Source: Erwinia sp050410775 (GTDB taxonomy: Bacteria; Pseudomonadota; Gammaproteobacteria; Enterobacterales; Enterobacteriaceae). From it: a stretch of DNA of 64,000 nt. Shown here piece after piece: positions 35,871 through 44,428 of the stretch. The translations under genes and the position numbers were made by a program. The notes under the pieces were generated by a model. That model was not told the origin of the DNA, made no database searches, and worked only from the letters and a program-made list of their open reading frames with translations. Positions within the stretch are counted from its first letter, which is position 1; each line of letters opens with the position of its first letter. The stretch lies in NCBI RefSeq assembly GCF_050410775.1, contig NZ_CP191229.1; one strand, 5' to 3'.

Positions 35871-37361
35871 ATGAAAAAAGTTCTGGGTACGTTTCTACCG
35901 CTCTATACCACCACGCTGCTGATGCTGCTTGGTTCCGGCCTGCTGACCACTTATGTCTCCTTACGGCTTGCCAATGAACAGGTCAGCGGTGGAATTATTG
36001 GGGCCATAATCGCCGCTAACTATATTGGCCTGGTGATTGGCGGGAAGGTTGGACACAACCTGATCGCCCGGGTCGGGCATATCCGTGCTTACGTTGCCTG
36101 CGCCGGTATCATTACCGCCTCGGTACTGGGGCATGGCCTGACGCAGTTCCTGCCGCTCTGGATCTTCCTGCGGCTGATTATCGGGCTTTGCATGATGTGC
36201 CAGTACATGGTGCTGGAGAGCTGGCTCAATGACCAGGCGGAGCCGGGACAGCGCGGCCTGATCTTCGGCTTCTATATGGTGGCGACCTACCTCGGGCTGT
36301 CAGCAGGCCAGATTATTTTGATGTCCCAGATTGGCTCCGGCCCCAGCAGCTTGCTGATCGTGGCGCTCTGCTTTGCCCTTTGCCTGGTGCCGATTGCCCT
36401 CACCACCCGCACCAAGGTGCAGCCGATGATGCCAGCGCCGATGGAGCTGGGCTACTTTTTTACCACGATACCCAAAGTGCTGTTTATGACGCTGGTCACC
36501 GGGATGGCGGTCGGCTCCTTTTACGGTATGGCGCCGGTTTATACCAGCCAGCTGGGGTTCAGCACGCAGCAAACCGGCCTGTTTATGGGCATCACGATTT
36601 TCGCCGGGCTGATCTCGCAGTTTCCGCTCAGCTGGCTCTCTGACCGGATGGATCGCCACCGCCTGCTGTTTATCACTGCGCTGCTCTACGCGCTGGCGGC
36701 GCTGCCGCTCACCTTGCCGCTCCAGGTTAATCCTGTCTGGGTGTTCGGCGCAGCGTTCATTGCCAGCATGATGCAGTTTTCGCTCTATCCGCTGGTGGTG
36801 GCGATGGCAAATGACAGCGTGGCGCCGGAGCGCCGCGTATCGCTGACCGCCTGTCTGCTGATGGCGTTTGGCGTCGGGGCCTGTATCGGTCCGCTGACCA
36901 TCGGGGCGATTATGCAGCCGCTGGGCGGGAATATGCTTTATCTTTTCTTCTCGCTGTGCGGGTTGGTTATCGCCGGAATGAGCTGGTATCGCAGCACGAC
37001 GCATCAGCAGAGCAGTGAACCGCCGGTGCCGCACGTCCCTATGCCGGATACGATGGCCAGCTCTCCGCTGGCTGCCGCGCTGAACCCCACCAATACCGAA
37101 GAGGAGGTTCAGGCCGCGATGATCAATACTGACGATCTGGTGGACGTTGAAAAGAGTGATGCGGAGTCAGACTTTCTGGCTGATGCTGACGCAGACAGCG
37201 CCGCCTCTGACGAGCTGGCCGAAACCGAAACGGCCAGTACAGCCCCTGTCGCCCGTGCCAGGACCGAAGCGGACAGTGCAGCGCATGTCGATCTGACCAA
37301 ACCCGAAATAACCGGTACAGAAGCTGACGAAGCGGCCGAAAAGAGGCCGAAGCGACAGTGA
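35871..37361 (+). CDS. YcaD-like MFS transporter with acidic C-terminal tail
   Basis: A 496-residue major facilitator protein with about 12 predicted membrane helices in residues 1-385, resembling the YcaD family. The last 110 residues form a hydrophilic tail that is very rich in Asp, Glu, Ala, Ser and Thr (imperfect repeats such as DADADSAASDELAETETA), then ends in a basic KRPKRQ. Such a tail is not part of the YcaD core. The substrate is unknown. The start has AGGGA upstream. The tail might bind partners or be a disordered extension typical of its lineage. Confidence 0.85.
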   Translation: MKKVLGTFLPLYTTTLLMLLGSGLLTTYVSLRLANEQVSGGIIGAIIAANYIGLVIGGKVGHNLIARVGHIRAYVACAGIITASVLGHGLTQFLPLWIFLRLIIGLCMMCQYMVLESWLNDQAEPGQRGLIFGFYMVATYLGLSAGQIILMSQIGSGPSSLLIVALCFALCLVPIALTTRTKVQPMMPAPMELGYFFTTIPKVLFMTLVTGMAVGSFYGMAPVYTSQLGFSTQQTGLFMGITIFAGLISQFPLSWLSDRMDRHRLLFITALLYALAALPLTLPLQVNPVWVFGAAFIASMMQFSLYPLVVAMANDSVAPERRVSLTACLLMAFGVGACIGPLTIGAIMQPLGGNMLYLFFSLCGLVIAGMSWYRSTTHQQSSEPPVPHVPMPDTMASSPLAAALNPTNTEEEVQAAMINTDDLVDVEKSDAESDFLADADADSAASDELAETETASTAPVARARTEADSAAHVDLTKPEITGTEADEAAEKRPKRQ

Positions 37362-37594
37362 TAAATTGAGATGTCGCGTCATTACGCAGACAATTTTACT
37401 TACCGATCGGCCGTGCGCAGCAGGTGAAGCTGCATTTTCAGATACTTTCAGATGTAAGGTTTGCTGATTTGTCCCTGTAATTTCCGTTAAGTTCAGTAAT
37501 TATGATTTTTTGCATTCAGGAAATTCTGAAAAGTTGACCGAATTTTCCGAGTGTTTATACTAGCCCTAATTATGCGAACAGGTTAGGGCGGCTT

Positions 37595-37693
37595 ATGAAG
37601 GAACGGTTATCTACCCGAGGTAAAGTCTGGACCGGAATTATAGTGGGCTGTGCGCTGGTCTGGGGGCTGATCCTGCTGGTTATGTTCTGGTAA
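37595..37693 (+). CDS. 32-residue single-pass membrane protein, YmiA-like
   Basis: This short frame reads MKERLSTRGKVWTGI and then a hydrophobic helix (about residues 13-31) ending LLVMFW. It loosely matches E. coli YmiA (a KAW...GSALFWVVVALLIWKVW helix). The ribosome site is only moderate (AGGG). Nothing else explains this stretch. Family assignment from 20 hydrophobic residues is weak. Confidence 0.5.
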   Translation: MKERLSTRGKVWTGIIVGCALVWGLILLVMFW

Positions 37694-38332
37694 GGGCGAA
37701 ACGGGAAGCAGCAACAGTGAAAGCCTGCTTCCTCTAATCGCCGTCGGTCATGCCGCCCACTTCCGCTAACGGCGCTTTTCAGCCAGCGATCGTTAAGCAA
37801 GCCTGATCTTCATTCAGGAAAGCTTGTTAATTTACCCTTATGCGCTGGCATTATTCTCGCCAGGCCTGTGCAAATTTCTCTCTTCTTCCGACGATTTCTG
37901 CTGCCAATTTTAGCTATTTCTGCTGACTTTTTTTGGAGATTTTGCCTGATTTTGGTTTTTCAGGGGATTTGTGTGAGCCTGTGGTTATCCGGGCGCGCAG
38001 GACGCTTTGCTGAAAGGCGACGTGGCAGGTCACTTCTGCGTGCCGGGACGAGAGGAAGCTGCCCTTTTTCACGTTGCATTTCAGGGCTTTTTAATCACAG
38101 ACATGACGAGTCCGCTCTGCCACCGGCCTTCCGACCCGCTTCGCAAAGCTTGAAATAAACGGCCATTCTGATTAGGCTTGCGCAGCAAGAGGCGGTGCTC
38201 CACTTTGCCAACCATCCTGGCTGTAAAGGGTTGATAACGCCTGATATTGCCGCCTTTGAATTCAAAGGTATTCTCAGGCAACCAGGACAGCGCCGGTCAT
38301 GCACGCCTCGCCGTTTTCCCCATAAGGAACTT
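37694..38332. other. 639-bp gap before crcB
   Basis: No convincing gene is visible. Short minus-strand frames (38081-38454) lack family features. I looked for a fluoride riboswitch before crcB and did not find the expected core. The section 37850-37960 is A+T-rich and may hold the crcB promoter. Confidence 0.4.
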
Positions 38333-38710
38333 ATGATTAAGTCTGTGATTGCTATTATGATTGGCGGCGCCGCTGGCTGTGTAATTCGCTGGCTGGTGGG
38401 CGTGCGCCTCAACGCGTTATTTCCCAACCTGCCGCCCGGTACGCTGGTGGTCAATCTGCTCGGTGGTTTTATTATCGGCGGGGCAATGCTCTTTTTTCTG
38501 CGCCATCCTCAACTTGACCCCGCCTGGAAGCTGCTGATTATGACCGGCCTGTGTGGCGGTATGACGACCTTTTCCACCTTTTCACTGGAGATAATGTCGC
38601 TGCTCCAGTCAGGTAGCTACCTCTGGGCCATGGCTTCCGTGCTGATCCACGTTGTCGGCTCTGTGCTGATGGCTTTCGCGGGCTTCTGGCTGATGTCGCT
38701 GATCCTGTAA
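38333..38710 (+). CDS. crcB: CrcB, fluoride channel (Fluc)
   Basis: A 125-residue inner-membrane protein with four helices, forming dual-topology dimers that export fluoride. The family motifs GGAAGCVIRWLVG (about residues 11-23), GTLVVNLLGGFIIG (about 41-54) and GLCGGMTTFSTFSLE (about 73-87, with the phenylalanine pair region) are clear. The ATG at 38333 with AAGGA upstream is chosen. The longer frame from 38195 adds a non-family leader. Confidence 0.94.
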   Translation: MIKSVIAIMIGGAAGCVIRWLVGVRLNALFPNLPPGTLVVNLLGGFIIGGAMLFFLRHPQLDPAWKLLIMTGLCGGMTTFSTFSLEIMSLLQSGSYLWAMASVLIHVVGSVLMAFAGFWLMSLIL

Positions 38711-38755
38711 CGACGTCAGGGTCGGCCGGGGCATAATAGCCGTGCCGGGCAGGGA

Positions 38756-39526
38756 TCACTCCATATCCTTCTCCTCCATCAGCTCAATCGCGCTGGCGCT
38801 GGCCGCATCAAACAGCGAGAGCGTTTCAATCTGATCGAGCATGATGACTTTACGAAACGCCATCGCCGATTTCGGTTCGGAATCGAGCGTGATGCCGTGA
38901 TCGTAGTACCATTTGCTGTAGTTGTGCTCAATGTTCAGCTTAAACGTTTTCCCATCCCGGTAGCCGCTCAGCATAGGGATCAGCACCAGGTTAGAGGTGG
39001 ACGTTGTTTCATAGGCTGCTGTGTGCACCATGCCGATATAGATGCGGCGTGATTTAAGCGTAATCCAGGCGAGGTCGCCTTCTTCCATGCACTGGTATAA
39101 CAAACCTTCGACGCCGTTGGCGCGTGAGAGTTTCTGGTAGAGTTTTTTTCGCCCGCTGCTGTCCAGCCGGGCGCTGCCAGACCAGCTGGAGCGGTAAATG
39201 CAGAAGGCGACGGCAAAAGCGAGCATCACCACGACCGGCGCCTGAATGCCGAGAAAGCTCCAGGTCATAAAATCGACCTGCCAGTTGTAATGTCCCGCGT
39301 GGGCAAACTCCGGCAGCGCGTTCATTATGGCCGAGCAGGCGAGCAAGATTAGCCAGAGGATACCGGTCGCGATCACACCCTGTAAGACAAAAATGCAGCC
39401 GTAAAGCGCCACGAGGAAATAGACATCCCAGCCAAAGGAGCGCTTGATTTTAAAGCGGGTGGAGAGATCGCGGCTGGTGTACCAGTAGCCGCACACCATC
39501 AGCACCATAAAAATAGCCGTACCCAT
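38756..39526 (-). CDS. Membrane protein of unknown function
   Basis: A 256-residue protein. Four hydrophobic segments are readable (about residues 2-18, 29-50, 53-70 and 93-112), followed by a soluble, probably cytoplasmic domain of about 130 residues with no motif I recognise (YQCMEEGDLAWITLKSRRIYIGMVH and onward). It starts one base after the stop of the small gene upstream (TGAGATG), with a good GAGGG site, so both are coupled. It may be a scaffold or sensor, but no function can be given. Confidence 0.75.
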   Translation of the reverse strand: MGTAIFMVLMVCGYWYTSRDLSTRFKIKRSFGWDVYFLVALYGCIFVLQGVIATGILWLILLACSAIMNALPEFAHAGHYNWQVDFMTWSFLGIQAPVVVMLAFAVAFCIYRSSWSGSARLDSSGRKKLYQKLSRANGVEGLLYQCMEEGDLAWITLKSRRIYIGMVHTAAYETTSTSNLVLIPMLSGYRDGKTFKLNIEHNYSKWYYDHGITLDSEPKSAMAFRKVIMLDQIETLSLFDAASASAIELMEEKDME

Positions 39527-39527
39527 C

Positions 39528-39725
39528 TCAAGCCCTCTTTAATGCGTTAACGTGACGGGCAAAGTCATTATGAACTTCGGCGCTGCTGATGTTGACCGAC
39601 GCGCTACCATCCTCATCGATCAGGATGCGCTCACCCTCTTCAATAGACTCTTCGATATCGCGTGATGACATAACTTGTAGCAGGGATTCGGGACTGGAAA
39701 AAAGCGAAAAAAGAAAGCGAAACAT
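39528..39725 (-). CDS. Small acidic protein, partner of the membrane protein
   Basis: A 65-residue protein beginning MFRFLFSLFSSPESLLQVMSSRD, with a hydrophobic, amphipathic N-terminus and an acidic middle (DIEESIEEGERILIDEDG). It is first in a two-gene operon with the membrane protein gene and has GGAG 6 bases upstream of its ATG. No family is recognised. The tight coupling suggests a joint function. Confidence 0.65.
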   Translation of the reverse strand: MFRFLFSLFSSPESLLQVMSSRDIEESIEEGERILIDEDGSASVNISSAEVHNDFARHVNALKRA

Positions 39726-39801
39726 AATGGACTCCGGTTATGACCAGATTTAAGCCTGGCATTATGTAGGCGCTCCCGCTATCAGATGTATGAGAAAGCG
39801 C

Positions 39802-39823
39802 GAAGCGCCATTTCTGGCGCTTC
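39802..39823 (-). terminator. Hairpin after the sugar porter gene
   Basis: A perfect 9-bp stem (GAAGCGCCA with TGGCGCTTC) with loop TTTC lies 6 bases beyond the stop of the gene at 39829. On the minus strand the following bases are CGCGCTTTCTC, a weak U-run. Confidence 0.6.
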
Positions 39824-39828
39824 TCTAT

Positions 39829-41283
39829 TTAGCTCCCTGACTGGGAAGCGGGCGCATCCTGAAAGTGCTGTTTAAAATGCTTTTCAATCTGCTCCAGGGA
39901 TTTCCCTTGGGTTTCAGGCGCAAACAGGATGGCGAAGATCCCGCCTGCCACGCCCACGGCGGCAAACGCGAAAAATGTCATCGTCAGCCCGAACGTCTCC
40001 AGCAGAACAGGAAACATAAAAGCGATCGAGAAATTGGTCATCTGCATGGCGAAGATAGAAATGCCGTTCGCCAGGCCGCGGATGCGCAGCGGGAACATTT
40101 CAGAGAGCAGTAGCCAGGTAACGGGCGAAAGCGCACCCTGCTGGAAACAGAGGAACACCAGCATGCCGGCCAGGACCAGATAGCTGCGTAGCACGTCGGG
40201 CTGACCGTTAACGGTTTCCGGCATCAGCCAGGTTATCAGCCCGATAGCCAGCAGCGTGCAGGTGCAGCCGATCTGGCCGGTAAGCAGCAGCGGGCGCCGG
40301 CCGAAGCGGCTGAGCATCATAATGCCCACAAAGGTCATGATCACCGAAATTACGCCGTTGGCGATGGTCGCCAGCAGCGAGGCGTTGGTGCTTAACCCTG
40401 TAGCCTGGAGCATGGTTGGCGCATAAAACATGATGGTATTCACGCCGGAGAGCTGTTGCAGCATGGCGATGCCGATGCCCAGCGCCACCAGCCGCTTCAT
40501 CCAGACCGAAATGCTTTTCTGACGGCGGGCGCTTTTCTCGCTTCTGGAGGTCATAGACTGGCGAATTTCGCCAAGCTCCTTTTCGACTATCCGCGACTTA
40601 CGGGTTCGTTCAAGCACGTCGCGCGCCTCCCGGTAGCGTCCATGCATGGCATACCAGCGGGGCGTATCGGGCAGAAACAGCATGCCGACCCACAGCACCA
40701 CGGCGGGGACGCAGGCCACCCCCAGCATCCATCGCCAGGTCGTTTCACCTCCCCAGAGCTCATTGATTGCGGCGTTACTGGTATAGGCGATCAGCTGCCC
40801 GGAGACAATCATCAGTTCCTGTAGCGTGACAAACTGCCAGCGCCGGTTGGTGGGAACGATTTCCGCAATATAGATGGGCACGATCGCTGCCGCGCCACCG
40901 ACGGCCAGCCCAAGAATAAAGCGGAACATGATCATCAGTACGACATTGGGCGCCATCGCACAGCCCAGCGATCCCACCATAAAGATCAGCGCCATCGCCA
41001 GGATGATCTTTTTCCGCCCTGCGCGATCCGCAATCCGGCCAGCAAAGATTGCCCCAATGGCCGATCCCAGTATCAGAAAGCTGGTCACCATACCCGTGGT
41101 CAGGGGAGTGAGATGCAGATCCTGCTTCATAAAGAGTAGCGCGCCGGCAATCACGCCGGTGTCGTAGCCAAACAGCAGTCCACCCAGCGTGGCGATGACG
41201 GCAATGACTTTTACCAGCGGCTCGGTCGACTGCGGCGTTTTAGCCGCGCCGTCGGCTGAGGCGCTGTTTGGTTGGTTGCTCAC
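39829..41283 (-). CDS. MFS sugar porter
   Basis: A 484-residue protein of the sugar porter family (GalP/AraE/XylE/IolT type) with 12 helices. The signatures are GGLLFGYDTGVIAGAL (helix 1), GRIADRAGRKK (the loop 2-3 motif), RFILGLAVGGAAAIVPIYIAE (helix 4), PDTPRW, QQLSGVNTIMFYAPT (helix 7, sugar-binding) and PETQGKSLEQIE at the end. The start is the GTG at 41283, with AGGGAG 6 bases upstream. A longer ATG start at 41322 has no such site. It is a proton symporter of a hexose, pentose or inositol, and the substrate cannot be told. Confidence 0.92.
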   Translation of the reverse strand: MSNQPNSASADGAAKTPQSTEPLVKVIAVIATLGGLLFGYDTGVIAGALLFMKQDLHLTPLTTGMVTSFLILGSAIGAIFAGRIADRAGRKKIILAMALIFMVGSLGCAMAPNVVLMIMFRFILGLAVGGAAAIVPIYIAEIVPTNRRWQFVTLQELMIVSGQLIAYTSNAAINELWGGETTWRWMLGVACVPAVVLWVGMLFLPDTPRWYAMHGRYREARDVLERTRKSRIVEKELGEIRQSMTSRSEKSARRQKSISVWMKRLVALGIGIAMLQQLSGVNTIMFYAPTMLQATGLSTNASLLATIANGVISVIMTFVGIMMLSRFGRRPLLLTGQIGCTCTLLAIGLITWLMPETVNGQPDVLRSYLVLAGMLVFLCFQQGALSPVTWLLLSEMFPLRIRGLANGISIFAMQMTNFSIAFMFPVLLETFGLTMTFFAFAAVGVAGGIFAILFAPETQGKSLEQIEKHFKQHFQDAPASQSGS

Positions 41284-41473
41284 AAGTACTCCCTGAGAAA
41301 TTGCGTAGATGAAAATTTGCACGTGATCTGTGTCACATCAATTGTAAATCTACTTCAGGATGGGGATTTTGCCAGGCGCAGAGCGAAAAAGGGGCGCAAC
41401 CGGTCAGAATAAGTACAATGAAAGGCAAAATAAGGCGAAGGGATGAAAAGAGATTAAAGCGGGGCGTAAGGCA

Positions 41474-41495
41474 CTGCCGGAGCGATTTCCGGCAG
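41474..41495 (-). terminator. Hairpin after the 126-residue gene
   Basis: CTGCCGGA (41474-41481) and TCCGGCAG (41488-41495) make a perfect 8-bp stem with a 6-base loop, 9 bases beyond the stop of the gene at 41504 on the minus strand. The U-run is absent. Confidence 0.5.
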
Positions 41496-41503
41496 CGCAT
41501 CAG

Positions 41504-41884
41504 CTATCGTTGTGCATTCTGGGTCAGCCTGACGGCGGAAGAGAGCAGGGAAGGCGTGGGATTAACGTAAACCCGATGGTGATTTTCATTTAACAGCGAT
41601 CGCTGGGCGGGACTGTTTTTCCGCTCTGCCGCGCCGCGTGCATCCGTTCTGACTTCATTATATTCGTGCAGCCAGCGGAGATATTCATCCATTACCTGGA
41701 TCATATCTTCACCGGGCTGGGTGGTCCGAATGTAGAGCTGTGCGCAGGAGCGCGTTTTATCCTGAATATAGATTTCGTATTTTTTATCCCAGGCGGCGTT
41801 ATCCTGACGTTCCCGCAGGATCACGTCATTAAAGTGCAGATGCTGCCAACGCATTAAGCGTTCATAAAAATGTGTTTTATCCAT
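41504..41884 (-). CDS. Hypothetical soluble protein
   Basis: A 126-residue hydrophilic protein beginning MDKTHFYERLMRWQHLHFND, rich in Arg, Glu, Tyr and His. It has no signal peptide or membrane segment. The last 50 residues look disordered. No ribosome site of note is present. No family is recognised. It lies between the sugar porter and a divergent IraP-like gene. Confidence 0.55.
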   Translation of the reverse strand: MDKTHFYERLMRWQHLHFNDVILRERQDNAAWDKKYEIYIQDKTRSCAQLYIRTTQPGEDMIQVMDEYLRWLHEYNEVRTDARGAAERKNSPAQRSLLNENHHRVYVNPTPSLLSSAVRLTQNAQR

Positions 41885-42235
41885 GACGGATTAATCTCTC
41901 CGTTTTTCGTGTTATCGCTGTGTTGCTCTACTCAGGAACCCGACCGCTGAGCGCGGATGAACGCGCTTTGCGGTGCGTTAAGCAGAGGGACGCTGCTGCC
42001 TTTTTTATCGAATAGCGGCCAGTTTAATTTAGACGAAATCGGCTCATATGCCAGCGGAACGCAAATTTTCAGAAAAGTTCCAGACGCTTCGCGCTAAATT
42101 TCAACGCTAACTGAATGATAGTGCTTGGGTTAGTGACACGGTTTACAAAAAGTGGCGGATCTGTTTTTTATGCTCAGCGTTGCCCGGAGCGGGCGGCAAT
42201 GGTAATTTCATGGAAAAATCATCAGGGTTATGGGT
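41885..42235. other. Divergent gap before the IraP-like gene
   Basis: A 351-bp region between two divergently oriented genes, with A+T-rich patches near 42000-42060 and 42130-42170 that may be promoters. No operator or RNA structure is obvious. Confidence 0.4.
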
Positions 42236-42544
42236 ATGAAGCAGTTAGTGATCGATATTTTAATGAAGATGGCCAAAATTGAAGTGGACACTAAGGAGCT
42301 GGTGGCCCAGGTTGAGGCCCAGTCGCTGCTGCTTGCTGCGCTTCTGCTGACCGTCGGCAAGAAGGGATCGGACAGTATGAGCATTTCCGAAAATATTCAG
42401 AATGCGATTATGACCGCCTCCAGCGGCGAACAAAAATTTATGCAGTCCGATATCGATTTGCTGTTAACCCACGTGAACCGCCTGCTGGCGGTGGCAACCT
42501 ACGTGAATGAAATCGCCAACAGCGAAGAGGGTAACGGCAGCTGA
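42236..42544 (+). CDS. IraP-like RpoS anti-adaptor paralogue
   Basis: A 102-residue protein with the IraP pattern: MKQLVIDILMKMAKIEVDTKELVAQVEAQSLLLAALL aligns with MKNLIAELLVKLAEKEEASKELVAQVEALEIVVTALL of the IraP at 62432. Both then have a helix and a second D...LL...V.RLL block. E. coli IraP stabilises sigma-S by blocking RssB. This copy is longer by a 16-residue insertion and tail and has diverged in the C-terminal half. The ATG at 42236 has AGGG 8 bases upstream and matches the family start. Whether it still binds RssB is unknown. Confidence 0.72.
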   Translation: MKQLVIDILMKMAKIEVDTKELVAQVEAQSLLLAALLLTVGKKGSDSMSISENIQNAIMTASSGEQKFMQSDIDLLLTHVNRLLAVATYVNEIANSEEGNGS

Positions 42545-43028
42545 CGTGCCGAATGAGGCCACCTGCATTCCATCATGGTAGAGGGGCCAGCCCGGTGGCC
42601 CACTTGCGGGGGGTAACATTAAGAGCGGCCCGGGTAGTTTTTACCACGCCGGTAGCGTTACTCCTCTCTATTTTCCTTTTTAAATTCCCGTTTACTCCAT
42701 CTCATTGCGAAGCATACCACTGCCATCGCCGCCGCTTTTTTAGCGGATAAAATAACGCATTATCTCCTCTGTTTGCCTTATGGCAGCCGTTTTGCGCCAT
42801 TAATGACGATAACCTGAAAAAGGGTTTGCCGCGCAGCCGGCTGACACTCGCGGTCAATATATAAACAACCAATTGATTAATATAAGAAATATAATCATAA
42901 AAATGGACATAATTAATGATTGAGAAGCAGGCAGAAAAGTCCTATATTGGCCGCGTTTTTCTGACACTGGTTATTTTTTAATTCAATTAGTCAACCTGGG
43001 CATAAAAGTCCCCGGTTGTAGGAGTGAT
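42545..43028. other. Promoter region of dat-ddc
   Basis: A 484-bp gap. The part at 42860-42990 is strongly A+T-rich (ATATAAGAAATATAATC and similar), as expected for the dat promoter. No Fur box or other clear operator was found. Confidence 0.45.
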
Positions 43029-44423
43029 ATGATGACGGCTAAAGTCCGTATTGATAATTTTGATGCGAAATCTGTAAATGGCAACAATGAAGCCTATCTG
43101 GCTAGACAGGCGGAGTTTGAATCAAACGTCCGGAGTTATCCCCGTAAACTGCCATTAGCTATAGCGAAGGCGGAAGGTATCTGGATCACCGACGTCGAAG
43201 GGAATCAGTATCTGGACTGCCTGGCCGGCGCCGGAACCCTGGCGCTGGGCCACAACCATCCGGCTATCCTGCAAAGCATCCAAAATGTCATTACCAGCGG
43301 CTTGCCGTTACACACGCTCGATCTCACCACGCCGTTAAAAGATCGTTTCTCTGATTACCTGCTCTCTATCCTGCCGGGACAGGGCAAAGAGTACTGCCTG
43401 CAGTTCTGCGGCCCGTCCGGTGCCGATGCGGTTGAGGCTGCGCTGAAGCTGGCGAAAAAACATACCGGTCGTTCCGGGGTGATCAGCTTTTCCGGCGGTT
43501 ATCACGGCATGACGCATGGCGCGCTGGCGGTAACAGGTAACCTGTCGCCGAAAGAGGCGATCAACGGGATGATGCCGGAAGTGCAGTTTATGCCTTATCC
43601 GCACGAGTACCGCTGCCCGCTGGGCATTGGCGGTGAGGCTGGCGTTAAGGCGTTAACTTACTATTTTGAAAACCTGATCAATGACGTTGAAAGCGGCGTA
43701 CGCAAGCCTGCTGCGGTGATCCTGGAAGCCGTGCAGGGCGAGGGTGGCGTTAACCCTGCGCCTGCCGAGTGGTTGCAGCGCATCCGTAAGGTGACGCAGG
43801 AGCATGGCATCCTGCTGATTATTGATGAAGTTCAGGCAGGCTTTGCCCGTACAGGCAAGCTTTTCGCCTTTGAACACGCCGGGATCGAGCCGGACATTAT
43901 CGTTATGTCCAAAGCGGTGGGCGGCGGTCTACCGCTGGCCGTGCTGGGGATCAAAAAAGAATTTGATGCCTGGGAGCCGGGCCACCATACCGGCACCTTC
44001 CGCGGCAATCAGCTGGCGATGGCGACCGGGCTGACCACTCTGCAATATCTCCAGGAGAACCAGGTTGCCGCGAAAGTCGCCGACCAGGGTGAATGGCTGA
44101 AAAGCCAGCTGGCAGCGCTGCAAAAACGCTATCCCGTCATCGGCCATGTCCGCGGGCGTGGGCTGATGATTGGCATTGAAATTGTGAAGCCTGACGAAGC
44201 GCAGGATCATATGGGTTGTTACCCTGCCGACGGCCAGCTCTCTGCGCAACTGCAAAAACAGTGCTTCAAAGCCGGCCTGATTCTGGAGCGCGGCGGCCGT
44301 GACGGCTGCGTGCTGCGCCTGCTGCCTTCGCTGCTGATTACCAATGATGAACTGGCGATCTTCCTTGATAAATTTGAACACGCCCTGCTAGCCGCCGGCG
44401 TGAAACCCGTTTCAGCGGAGTGA
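43029..44423 (+). CDS. dat: Diaminobutyrate-2-oxoglutarate aminotransferase
   Basis: A 464-residue class III PLP aminotransferase making L-2,4-diaminobutyrate from aspartate semialdehyde and glutamate. The PLP lysine lies in IVMSKAVGGGLPLAV (about residues 296-310), preceded by LLIIDEVQAGFARTG (about 263-277) with the conserved Asp. GNQLAMATG follows. ddc directly downstream fixes the role against the ectoine (EctB) or ornithine aminotransferases. The start has AGGAG; ATG at 43032 is also possible. Confidence 0.92.
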   Translation: MMTAKVRIDNFDAKSVNGNNEAYLARQAEFESNVRSYPRKLPLAIAKAEGIWITDVEGNQYLDCLAGAGTLALGHNHPAILQSIQNVITSGLPLHTLDLTTPLKDRFSDYLLSILPGQGKEYCLQFCGPSGADAVEAALKLAKKHTGRSGVISFSGGYHGMTHGALAVTGNLSPKEAINGMMPEVQFMPYPHEYRCPLGIGGEAGVKALTYYFENLINDVESGVRKPAAVILEAVQGEGGVNPAPAEWLQRIRKVTQEHGILLIIDEVQAGFARTGKLFAFEHAGIEPDIIVMSKAVGGGLPLAVLGIKKEFDAWEPGHHTGTFRGNQLAMATGLTTLQYLQENQVAAKVADQGEWLKSQLAALQKRYPVIGHVRGRGLMIGIEIVKPDEAQDHMGCYPADGQLSAQLQKQCFKAGLILERGGRDGCVLRLLPSLLITNDELAIFLDKFEHALLAAGVKPVSAE

Positions 44424-44428
44424 AAGTA

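Noticed and set aside
36300..37034. 244-codon minus-strand frame inside the MFS gene
   Set aside because: It is an Arg-, His- and Gln-rich mirror frame typical of the complement of a membrane protein gene.
37694..38332. Possible fluoride riboswitch before crcB
   Set aside because: The conserved GGCGATGG-type core and pseudoknot pairing could not be found.
42553..42750. 65-codon plus-strand frame after the IraP-like gene
   Set aside because: It has no ribosome site, its composition is Arg-, His- and Phe-rich without a domain, and it is probably chance.
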